Shown here: positions 10,100 through 17,924 of the stretch, in pieces | Layout: the number at the start of each line of letters is the position of its first letter | How positions within the stretch are numbered: the stretch's first letter is position 1 | Source: Mesostigma viride | Taxonomy: Eukaryota > Streptophyta > Mesostigmatophyceae > Mesostigmatales > Mesostigmataceae | Length of the DNA stretch: 64,000 nucleotides | Assembly (NCBI GenBank): GCA_009746045.1 | Contig: RPFO01000199.1 | Coordinates: 479,501-543,500, forward strand | Reading direction: 5' to 3' | Notes under the pieces: model-generated | Told to the model about the DNA's origin: nothing | Database searches by the model: none | The model's input: only the letters and a program-made list of their open reading frames with translations | Position numbers and translations under genes: made by a program

Positions 10100-13000
10100 T
10101 CAAACAACCAACAACTCCCGCAGATCCCCAAGAGAACCTGCCATCACCATCCGCAAGATGCGATACTGCTCTCGCGCTGCTGCAAACAGCTTGGTCACCG
10201 CGTCCGCCGGGTTCAGCCTCCCCGGCAGATGGAGAACGCTCACCGCGTAAGACAGCTCCTTCAACAGCAGGAAATCGAGGTCACGCGTCCTGGACAAGCT
10301 GTTAAGGATAAAGCTCACAAGCGGCTGGCTATCCGTATGCACAGTTGTCGTCAGCACCAAACGGACACCCATCCACTTGCCCATCCAGCGCAAGAACTGC
10401 TCGAGGTACAGCGAAGCCTTGATACACTCACACACACCACGGCACTCGTTAGTGTCAGAGCCAACTGCCACACGCCTGCACAGTCTCGAATACCACCCAC
10501 ACAGCGATCCCCGACCCCCTGGGTTACAGAGCACAAACAGACCACCCATCCGTGCCCTCAGCTTGGTCAGTTCCCTGCCCTCACCCGACGTATCTGCAAA
10601 GCAGTGAAGAACAGCGGGCTGAGAGACCGACAGGCCAGAAAGCACCACACCTTGGCTCTCGGCCACATACTGCCTCACAACCGACGGATGGACTTGCGAC
10701 AACACGTCATCTACCGTCCTACTCAGCACCACCAGATCGGGCGCACACACTGCCGCCATCCAGCCTAGCTTGCCACGCAGGCGGCTCCACAGGCCCTTAG
10801 CACACAGCTCATCCACCGAGCCCATCAGCTCCTCCCGATACTTGTCAGGAATACCCAGGTGCATCTGATGCCTACCAGACGTCACTCGCAGGGTCTGCAC
10901 TACACCGCAGAAGACACGCGGAGTCTGCTGGTCCACCACCTGCAGCTCGCCCACAGGGAAACGCTTAGCGAGATCTGCATAGAACTGATGCAGAACAGCA
11001 CGGGGTGCTACCACTCGCAGGTCATCCCCATGCAATTGTACAAACAAGGGACCTGAGGGAGTCTGTGCCACAAACAACGAAGGGTCGTACGGGGATACCT
11101 CGAATGTCATCAGCTCAAACAGAGCACGCATCAAAGTGATACGCCACACAATCGAGGCACTCTGCAGTCCCTCTATGGCCTTCAACAAGCCCATGAATTC
11201 TGCCCTCACTTCCTCCATCCAAAACGAGGGTGTCTGGACCACCAGGGGTGACGTGCCTTCCCACACCTCACGCGCCACCTCCTCGCTAGAGTTAGGGAAA
11301 GCACGCTTGACATCAATAGACGCACACCCATAGTCTCTGCCCTCATCCAGGAAACCGAGATACAGCATGGTGATAATCCTGAAGCTATCCCACGCCAGAC
11401 CTGGGGTGTACAGCTCCTCCTTGGCCAGCTCACTGGTTCCCGAAAACTCCTGCGACACCGGCCTCACATAGCATACCTCCACCCCAGCCTTTACCTTGTG
11501 AGACAACACCATCTTGAGAGGAAGTACCTTGGCCCCCTTGGGCACACTGTCCATTGGTTCATACACACCATACCCCTGCCACTCCTCCAGCGCCCTGTGA
11601 AACGCGCACCACCAGCTGGAGAAACCACTCTGCGTCGACATCTCTAGTACCAGCCTCTCATAGCCAATCGGAGAATGTGCAGCGATGTCCCGCTTGGTAA
11701 TACCGATGCTGGATGGATGCAACAACGCAGGCATGACCAGGTCTACCGCTGGCGGGAGATCCTTTCCCCACGCCACACCCTCTGTCCCTGTCAGTGCTGC
11801 TAGCCTAGCCACGGTGCTTGAGACGAGACTGAGAGGTTGCACTGCCTTGTACGATTCCAACTCTATCGACCCATGGCCCTCCCTGGTCAAACTAGAGCTC
11901 TGGATCACAACATCAGGGTGATTAAGAAATGGCAGCCCCAGAATCGCCGGCCCATCATAGCCCTCAAGCACGCAGAAAGGAGTGTCACGCCCAAGAATGG
12001 TCAGCATCACCTCGCCCACTACCGGCATGCGCACCACCCCAGAAAAGTCCTCCACAAAGTTCCACTTGGACGGTTGTAGCGGGAAGTGCCTAGCTACCCC
12101 TTCACCTAGCAAGCACACCACCGCATTAGTATCCACCTCCAACCGACACCCAGCCAGCCCGTCCTGCTGAAAATCCACTAGCTTAGACACCGAGGCTACC
12201 TCATTACCAGCCTCCATTGCGACGTCGCCGCCGCCCTCGGAGCCATCACCGCCACTCAGTGACTCGCGCCGGGTGCTAGCCGACCCATCAGCGCCATCGG
12301 CTTGTAGCCCCGCACCTGCGGTCGATGCGCCAGCATCGCCGGCCTGTGCCTCTCCACCTGCGGCTGGCCCTGCATTGGCCTCGCTGGACTGTGGTGGCCC
12401 TCCTACGGCTCCCTCGCCGGCCTGAGGCGCCCCACCTACAGCCGACGGCCTGCCCGCCCCGCCGGCCCGTGGTAACGTGCCCCCCGGCTGCTCGCGTTCC
12501 GCGATTGCCCGCCGGGCTTCCTGCAGCCGCTCAATGACACGGGCAAACATTGTCGCGCGCTGCACCTCCTGACCATCAGCGGAAGGGGCAACCCCCAGCC
12601 CGCCTGGTCCCACACTGGCTGGACCGCCATTGGACAGTGGCAACCCACCATCCGACGGAAGAGAGGGCGCAGGCTGATCAGGCCCCGTCTCCTCTCTCAC
12701 CCCCCTTGCGGCCGTCCCTGGGTCCCCCGCCTCACCTCCAGCCTGCGCGCTGGAGCCCATCGCACCTTCCTCATGGGGCAGGTCTGCTGGCGCACCTAGC
12801 CCCTCGTAGTACGGCCGCAAGTGTTTCCACGCCAGTAGTCGGTCGAAGCGGCGGTCCTCACGCCCAACCTTCGCCAACATGTGGTCACCGTCCACTGACT
12901 TGACCACAACAGGGCCCTCCCACAAACCCTGTTCCAAAGCACTTCCCTCCCGGTACGCCCACACCCTTGCTCCCTCGCTAGGCACGTACACATCACCCCT

Positions 13001-14062
13001 GCGCAGGTCCATGTCCACCAGCCTGAGGTACCGGTCACACAGCCAATCACGGTATGCTTCTACCGCCTCCAGCGGGAGCAGGCCCATCTCCAACCCATGG
13101 GGCGTGACGGCTACCTCCTCACCATCCACATGTACCCTGACCATCACCCTGTGATTCATGTGCTCCTCTATCTGCCTGCACAACAGAGCCTGATCGCGGT
13201 ACGACAGCGAGCGCATCCTGGCCATAGCACTCATCACAAACTTGGAGGTCCTGATATGTCTCTCCACTAACCCTTGATGTTCGTGATCTGCCGCACCCGC
13301 CACCACAATCTGCTCAAACCCCGGCTCCTTCATGCAACACTCGAACTGCTGGTCACACTCTAAAGTTGACACCACGGCAAACTTGGCCTTTACCAAGCGC
13401 AGGCTGGTGAGCAGCTCTTCCTTGTGCTTGCGTGGCAACACCTCTAGTGCCTTGAACCTGGAGAACCGCCCCACCGCTAGCACATACTCCCTGTCATCGT
13501 ACTTGAGCACATCCACTTGCACCGGGCCCCTCTCTAGCACCGGTCTACGTGCATGAAACTTGTGCGGCTTAGGCACATTGCGCTGACAATGCTTACACCT
13601 CTGCCAGACCTCTCTGCACGTCGCCACCAGCTCCGAAAACCCCAGTGATGCTGCCCAATGCTCTGCAGCGTGGCCATGACCCAACCGTGTGTGTAACCTC
13701 ATTGCCATGTTAAGTACACTGAGTGTACCACCTGCCTCCAATGGACATTGAGACTGTTGTGCCTGAGGTCCCGGGTGTGGGGAGGACCTTCGTACCGGTG
13801 GCCCGTCCAGAACTGCAGTGTGTACACCTGCAGTACCTCCTCCAACCCCCTTCTCCCTCGTTCCCTGAGACAGTGCTTCATCCCCTACTGCAACTGCCCC
13901 CTGCTCTGCATGGTCCCCCTCCTCACCAGCGCTCTCATCTAGCGCTGCCACGCGAGCACCCAGGCGGGGTGAGCTAGCCTGGGGGGTCGAGCCGTGCTGC
14001 CCCGCACTAGCTCGCATATTTGGCACATCACCAGCTGCCTCACCCTCACCACCGGACCCTAG
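10100..14062 (-). CDS. pol: Copia-like pol: integrase, retropepsin-like, RT, RNase H
   Basis: A single frame of about 1,320 codons follows the gag stop in the same frame; numbering here starts at the GTG at 14026. Order seen: zinc-binding HxxxxH...CxxC (H112, H117, C144, C147); integrase core with candidate acidic residues D172 (VDVLKYDD), D225 (TLECDQQFE) and E255 (GLVERH); a long Gly/Ala/Pro-rich linker (about 410-610); a retropepsin-like domain (about 615-715) with VDTNA where DTGA is usual and ILGLPFLNHPD, the hallmark second motif; Copia RT (about 795-1010) with SIDVKRAF and HGDD in place of YVDD; and RNase H ending with TDSQ...LNPADAVTKLF, as in Copia elements. The usual Copia order is PR-INT-RT-RH; here the protease-like domain comes after integrase. 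The frame is open throughout, so the proteins may be active. Confidence 0.92.
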   Translation of the reverse strand, partial: LGSGGEGEAAGDVPNMRASAGQHGSTPQASSPRLGARVAALDESAGEEGDHAEQGAVAVGDEALSQGTREKGVGGGTAGVHTAVLDGPPVRRSSPHPGPQAQQSQCPLEAGGTLSVLNMAMRLHTRLGHGHAAEHWAASLGFSELVATCREVWQRCKHCQRNVPKPHKFHARRPVLERGPVQVDVLKYDDREYVLAVGRFSRFKALEVLPRKHKEELLTSLRLVKAKFAVVSTLECDQQFECCMKEPGFEQIVVAGAADHEHQGLVERHIRTSKFVMSAMARMRSLSYRDQALLCRQIEEHMNHRVMVRVHVDGEEVAVTPHGLEMGLLPLEAVEAYRDWLCDRYLRLVDMDLRRGDVYVPSEGARVWAYREGSALEQGLWEGPVVVKSVDGDHMLAKVGREDRRFDRLLAWKHLRPYYEGLGAPADLPHEEGAMGSSAQAGGEAGDPGTAARGVREETGPDQPAPSLPSDGGLPLSNGGPASVGPGGLGVAPSADGQEVQRATMFARVIERLQEARRAIAEREQPGGTLPRAGGAGRPSAVGGAPQAGEGAVGGPPQSSEANAGPAAGGEAQAGDAGASTAGAGLQADGADGSASTRRESLSGGDGSEGGGDVAMEAGNEVASVSKLVDFQQDGLAGCRLEVDTNAVVCLLGEGVARHFPLQPSKWNFVEDFSGVVRMPVVGEVMLTILGRDTPFCVLEGYDGPAILGLPFLNHPDVVIQSSSLTREGHGSIELESYKAVQPLSLVSSTVARLAALTGTEGVAWGKDLPPAVDLVMPALLHPSSIGITKRDIAAHSPIGYERLVLEMSTQSGFSSWWCAFHRALEEWQGYGVYEPMDSVPKGAKVLPLKMVLSHKVKAGVEVCYVRPVSQEFSGTSELAKEELYTPGLAWDSFRIITMLYLGFLDEGRDYGCASIDVKRAFPNSSEEVAREVWEGTSPLVVQTPSFWMEEVRAEFMGLLKAIEGLQSASIVWRITLMRALFELMTFEVSPYDPSLFVAQTPSGPLFVQLHGDDLRVVAPRAVLHQFYADLAKRFPVGELQVVDQQTPRVFCGVVQTLRVTSGRHQMHLGIPDKYREELMGSVDELCAKGLWSRLRGKLGWMAAVCAPDLVVLSRTVDDVLSQVHPSVVRQYVAESQGVVLSGLSVSQPAVLHCFADTSGEGRELTKLRARMGGLFVLCNPGGRGSLCGWYSRLCRRVAVGSDTNECRGVCECIKASLYLEQFLRWMGKWMGVRLVLTTTVHTDSQPLVSFILNSLSRTRDLDFLLLKELSYAVSVLHLPGRLNPADAVTKLFAAAREQYRILRMVMAGSLGDLRELLVV

Positions 14063-14065
14063 TCA
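14055..14065 (-). promoter_or_regulatory. Gag-pol stop codon in readthrough context (UGA CUA)
   Basis: The gag frame ends ...AGG CAG TGA CTA GGG on the minus strand, and pol continues in the same frame with no further stop. TGA followed by CTA is the best-known sequence context for programmed stop readthrough in viral and cellular genes. No ATG occurs in the 12 codons after the stop; the first near-start codon is GTG at 14026. Readthrough is therefore the simplest way to make Gag-Pol. Confidence 0.7.
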
Positions 14066-15292
14066 CTGCCTACGGCCCCCACTCTGGGCCGCCGGGCACA
14101 GGTGCGTGTCACGTGCAAAGTGTCCTGGCTGCTTGCAGCGGTTACACACGGCAGGGCCCTGTGCATTGCTATTGCTGCGAGCTGGCATGCTGTCAGCGTG
14201 CCTATTGTAGCATGTGCGTGCCAGGTGACCCTTTCTCCCGCATATGAAGCATGCACCAGACTCCTGCCTCTGTGGCTGCCGCTGTTGCTGCTGCTGTGCA
14301 AACTGCTGCTGCGGCTGCGGCGGCTGTGAAGCATAATGCGGCTGTCCTGCCTGCTGTGCTGGGGCATAATGCTGCTGCTGTCTCTGCTGCTGCACCAATG
14401 GCCTGCCCTGCCACAGCCCACGTCTGCCACCGCGCCCGCCACCACGGGCACGGCCTCCACCACGCTGCTTGCCACCGTTGCCTACTCCAGCAGGCTTGCT
14501 GTTGTTGACACCGGCAACCTTGCCCGTTGCATCCTGTGGCTTGGCAGGGGTAACAGTGCTTGGCACAGAGGGTGCAGGGAGGGGCACAGAATTGGGAGCG
14601 GCTGGGGGAGGGGCAGGGGCCATCAACCCAGACTCGGTCAGCTTGCCCTGGGCTCTCAGCTGTGCAATCATGTCCCTCTCCTCCCCTTCTACCAGGCCGG
14701 TAATGATCTCTATTGCCTTGGTAAGGTCATCCTTGGCTTGGCCTGCACGCAGGGCTCCCATCACAGTCTGGAAATTCAGGTCCTTGGCCATCCTCACGTA
14801 ACGGTCTATCACCGCTGTCTCAGACACCTCTAGTCCATTGAGCACAGACTCATTCCGCAAATTGCGAAGGCTGAGTAAATCGAGTGAGTAAGGCCGTTGT
14901 GGCACCCAGGTGTAAATGCTGCATAGCCTAGAGGTCGTGCCCTCCTTCGACTCCAACAACGCCTCACGCAGCTTACCTGGGATGTGACGCCGTTTTACCT
15001 TCTCATCCTTGCATGCTCGAAGAGTAAATGCGAGAATGAAATTGTCGCAGCTCAGCAAACCGGCATCTCGGAAAAGCGAATAAACACTGCTGATCTTCTC
15101 ACCATGGTCCTTCAGAAAAGCCTCTATTCTCTCTATATAGTCACGCACTACGAGCGTGGGTGCGTCGCTAGCAAGGGTTCCTACACGCTTTCGAAATAGT
15201 TCTAACAGATCCTTTTCAGCTCGTAGGTCAGCGGCCCATGTCGACGGATCACTATGAATTGCTTTCCGTTTTCTCCCAGCTGACGCTGCCAT
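14063..15292 (-). CDS. gag: Copia-like Gag with zinc knuckle
   Basis: 409 residues, starting at ATG 15292, about 40 nt inside the 5' LTR. A helical capsid-like region (about 45-215, with DLTKAIEIITGL) is followed by a Pro-rich linker, an Arg/Gly-rich stretch (277-293), a Gln-rich region (300-343) and a perfect CCHC knuckle C348-x2-C351-x4-H356-x4-C361. A second knuckle starts C383-x2-C386-x4-H391, but its last Cys is displaced to C399. Gag packages element RNA into virus-like particles. The stop codon is TGA, in frame with pol. Confidence 0.9.
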   Translation of the reverse strand: MAASAGRKRKAIHSDPSTWAADLRAEKDLLELFRKRVGTLASDAPTLVVRDYIERIEAFLKDHGEKISSVYSLFRDAGLLSCDNFILAFTLRACKDEKVKRRHIPGKLREALLESKEGTTSRLCSIYTWVPQRPYSLDLLSLRNLRNESVLNGLEVSETAVIDRYVRMAKDLNFQTVMGALRAGQAKDDLTKAIEIITGLVEGEERDMIAQLRAQGKLTESGLMAPAPPPAAPNSVPLPAPSVPSTVTPAKPQDATGKVAGVNNSKPAGVGNGGKQRGGGRARGGGRGGRRGLWQGRPLVQQQRQQQHYAPAQQAGQPHYASQPPQPQQQFAQQQQQRQPQRQESGACFICGRKGHLARTCYNRHADSMPARSNSNAQGPAVCNRCKQPGHFARDTHLCPAAQSGGRRQ

Positions 15293-15331
15293 GTTTTATG
15301 CTGTAAAATTACGGCCCCAACCTAGTACATA

Positions 15332-15933
15332 TGTTAAAATAAAATTCGCCAAGTGTATTGTATTTCCGAATAATAAAAAAGACATAATAGAATAGATTAC
15401 TCGCTCAGCGCCCAGCCCCGGACATGTCGACAGCGTCGGCCATTGACAGCATTTGCTGCAACGTGATTCAAAGCTTTCTCCTGCGTGTCGGCCTTTCACG
15501 CCGCCAAACAGCTTTGACTCAATGCTCCGCTGTAGGTCATCACTGCGAGTAGCTCTGTGGCTTCACCCAACGCTGAGCAACCGCGTGGGCCTGAGAACGT
15601 ACCCAAGTACAAACCAACCGAAATACACCAACATAATTCCCAAACGACACTCCACAACAAAACGCACCGCAACCGAGATCCTCCCCACTGCTTGCCTGGA
15701 CAAACGGTACGGAACCAAGGTTGCCCACGAAACGAACGGTAATGGCCAGAACCCAAAATAGCCCACAGCCAGAACCTACGACCCGTTGCCTGACCGTACA
15801 CATCAATTCCCACTGACCGCCGGCCCAGCAAATAAACCTCAGCGCGGCGCTGCCGGCTGACCTCCGGACTTAGCCAATTCCGAGCATAACCAAATTCCAA
15901 TACTTTATGTGACTGCGAGCCCACAATATAACA
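15332..15933 (-). repeat. 5' LTR of the Copia-like element (promoter LTR)
   Basis: This is the 602-bp partner of 9008-9612 and lies upstream of gag on the coding strand, so it should hold the promoter. A 3-nt deletion relative to the other LTR lies at about 15444. Confidence 0.95.
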
Positions 15934-16195
15934 GCGCCGCGTTAATCCAACGCGCGACCAAAGCTTAGCACTCGTAAAACGTGCTTTGATCCACGCGATG
16001 CATTTCGCCGATATCAACGCAAAGGCCTCCGCCGGCAAAATGCCGTAGCCACATTGACAGCCGCATTTCAGGCGGAACAGCGCTGTCGGTGGAGACATCC
16101 TCAAATTTCACCGTGTCGATCGTGGATGGGTAAAACCCGGCGAGTTTGCCAGCCATATCCCAAAAACTCTCCTTCATGCAATGGTGACCTTGCAC
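15934..16195 (-). pseudogene. Harbinger-like transposase fragment, interrupted by the Copia element
   Basis: The minus strand encodes a fragment with a helix-turn-helix look, LRHFAGGGLCVDIGEMHRVD then STFYEC, as in the N-terminal part of HARBI1/PIF transposases. A TAA follows at once. Reading past it gives ALVARWINAAP, and that frame continues across the Copia target site into the left flank at 9007-8900. The Copia element therefore landed in this older sequence. Recognition rests on one short motif; a host gene of similar fold is possible. Confidence 0.4.
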
Positions 16196-17281
16196 ATGCG
16201 TTTGAAGTCAGCGTCGTTGAAGTAGTTGCATCTCTCGTGCATTGTGATCGCGGGCAGGGGCTTGGGATCCCTTCTTTGGCGCATAGCGCTTCCTTGCTGT
16301 AGCCTCGCACCCATTTTGTCAGCAGGATTCTTTCGTTATTACAGTCGCAGTACGTCTAAGCTCCGCGCATATCGTCCTCAAGAGCACTCCGTTGACTCCA
16401 CGGTCTTCGTGGTTAGCAGAAAATTTCGAAGTTGCAGCATGTAGAATGGGGACCGCACTGCATGGCTGCGGTCTTCCCTCTTGCGTGAACGAGCTTCGGA
16501 AAAGATTACAGTCACCCAGGTATACTATTTGGAAGTGAAGGTCAAGCACCCGATATCTGCTAACATGATCACCCGAAATCTGCTAAAATGTCACGTACAA
16601 AGTGGCGGAGGACGTTGGCCACGATGACGTGAAGATTTGAATATTTGATGAACATTATTTTTTTCAGATTTTTTCTCATGTATTGTCACAAATAGTTTTT
16701 TTTTTCCAGAAAGGTTACGAATGTTTTGCGAAGCTACTGTACTGTAGTGAGATTTTATTTTGAACCGCCCCGTTTCCTTGCCCTGCCCAGCCGTACTTAC
16801 GTGGGCGGCGAGCCAGGTTGGCTGGGACTTGAGGTGTCGGGAAGCTTGGGACTTTTGGGGGGACAGCAGGTCAAGCCCCGCACCACCCAGTTTACGGACT
16901 ATGGGTTGAGGACACTGCCCACAGCCCAATGCCCGCGCAAACAGAATAACCCGGAACAGAATAATCCGGACTTTCGAAGGATACTGTAGACGTTGACGTT
17001 TGAGTTGAGTTGAGTTGAGTTTATGTCCCGCACCGGCGTACCAACCGGGTCATTAATAGTGGATCCAATGGCTGGTCCTGCCTTATTATGGGGGTATCTT
17101 TCGGGGAAATGGGTATTTTTATATTATCCAATTATAGACCAGAGAGGTGAAATGGGAAACCCCATGCACACCTGGATTTGTACTACAGCACAAGTACAAA
17201 TTGATTTTTTTCAACTTTGTTATTTTGTACCTCTCTTAGGTCCAAAGGTAGGAGGTAAGTGTCTCATCATGTTTTGACACC
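16196..17281. other. No gene recognised; short (TTGAG)n tract
   Basis: This is mostly A/T-rich sequence, with a (TTGAG)n tract at about 17001-17020. The ORFs of 70-110 codons seen here have no recognisable domain. Confidence 0.35.
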
Positions 17282-17655
17282 GTTGCACCGTTACACCGTT
17301 GCACCGTTGCACCGTTGCACCATAAAACTACCATTTTATGATTTTGTATGGTGTCACGAGGTAACCTAACGTCCAATACTAATGTTATAATGTCCACAAG
17401 CACTGCCTAAAGTGGGGTGCCACTGTGCCACCGTTGCACCGTTGCACCGTTGCACCGTTGCACCGTTGCACCGTTGCACCATAAAACTACCATTTTATGA
17501 TGCTGTATGGTGTCACGAGGTAACATAACGTCCAATACTAATGTTATATTGCCCACAAGCACTGCCCAACGTGGGGTGCCACTGTGCCACCGTTGCACCG
17601 TTGCACCGTTGCACCGTTGCACCGTTGCACCGTTGCACCGTTGCACCGTTGCACC
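17282..17655. repeat. Three GTTGCACC octamer arrays separated by a 110-bp spacer repeat
   Basis: Octamer GTTGCACC is repeated 5 times at 17282-17321 (one unit GTTACACC), 6 times at 17433-17480 and 8 times at 17592-17655. The two spacers (17322-17432 and 17481-17591) are near-identical copies of one sequence, so the larger unit is octamer array plus spacer. The same octamer forms the arms of the palindrome at 20835-21094. Confidence 0.9.
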
Positions 17656-17924
17656 GTGCCACCGTGACATGTCTTGACACATCATTTGTTGACTTTTCCT
17701 ACGCAAGTAATGCAAGCACATGGCAAAATAAAATATTGATGATGATTACTTGAGACAAATATTAATTGATTATCAGCATTGTCTCCAATGTCTCCTACAT
17801 GTAACATATGGAGAAGCAAGTACTACGTGATCGCAACCACAATTCCTTTGTTCGCCAACTAATACATCACAGCATAAAAAAGCTGAATAAATGGCTGAAA
17901 ACTGACAAAGAGGTGCAAACACGA

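Larger units (their letters stand above)
9008..15933 (-). mobile_element. Full-length Copia-like LTR retrotransposon, 6.9 kb
   Basis: Two near-identical LTRs (9008-9612 and 15332-15933) begin TG and end CA. They enclose gag and pol on the minus strand, and the whole is flanked by a direct 5-bp repeat gcgcc (9003-9007 and 15934-15938), the expected target duplication. By eye the LTRs differ by about five substitutions and one 3-nt indel, so the insertion looks recent. A purine tract lies next to the 3' LTR. I could not match the sequence after the 5' LTR (15331 downwards) to a standard tRNA primer site. Interruptions: one UGA between gag and pol, discussed at that site. Confidence 0.95.

Noticed and set aside
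10229-14508. Plus-strand ORFs of 60-179 codons across the Copia element
   Set aside because: Antisense shadows of gag and pol; no domains.
16885-16915. End of a TTAA element (ggactatgggtt)
   Set aside because: It matches the tip of the element at 45700, but no TTAA follows and no partner end was found.
17282-17655. CRISPR-like array
   Set aside because: Octamer units repeat without unique spacers, and the longer spacers are copies of one another. The genome is eukaryotic.
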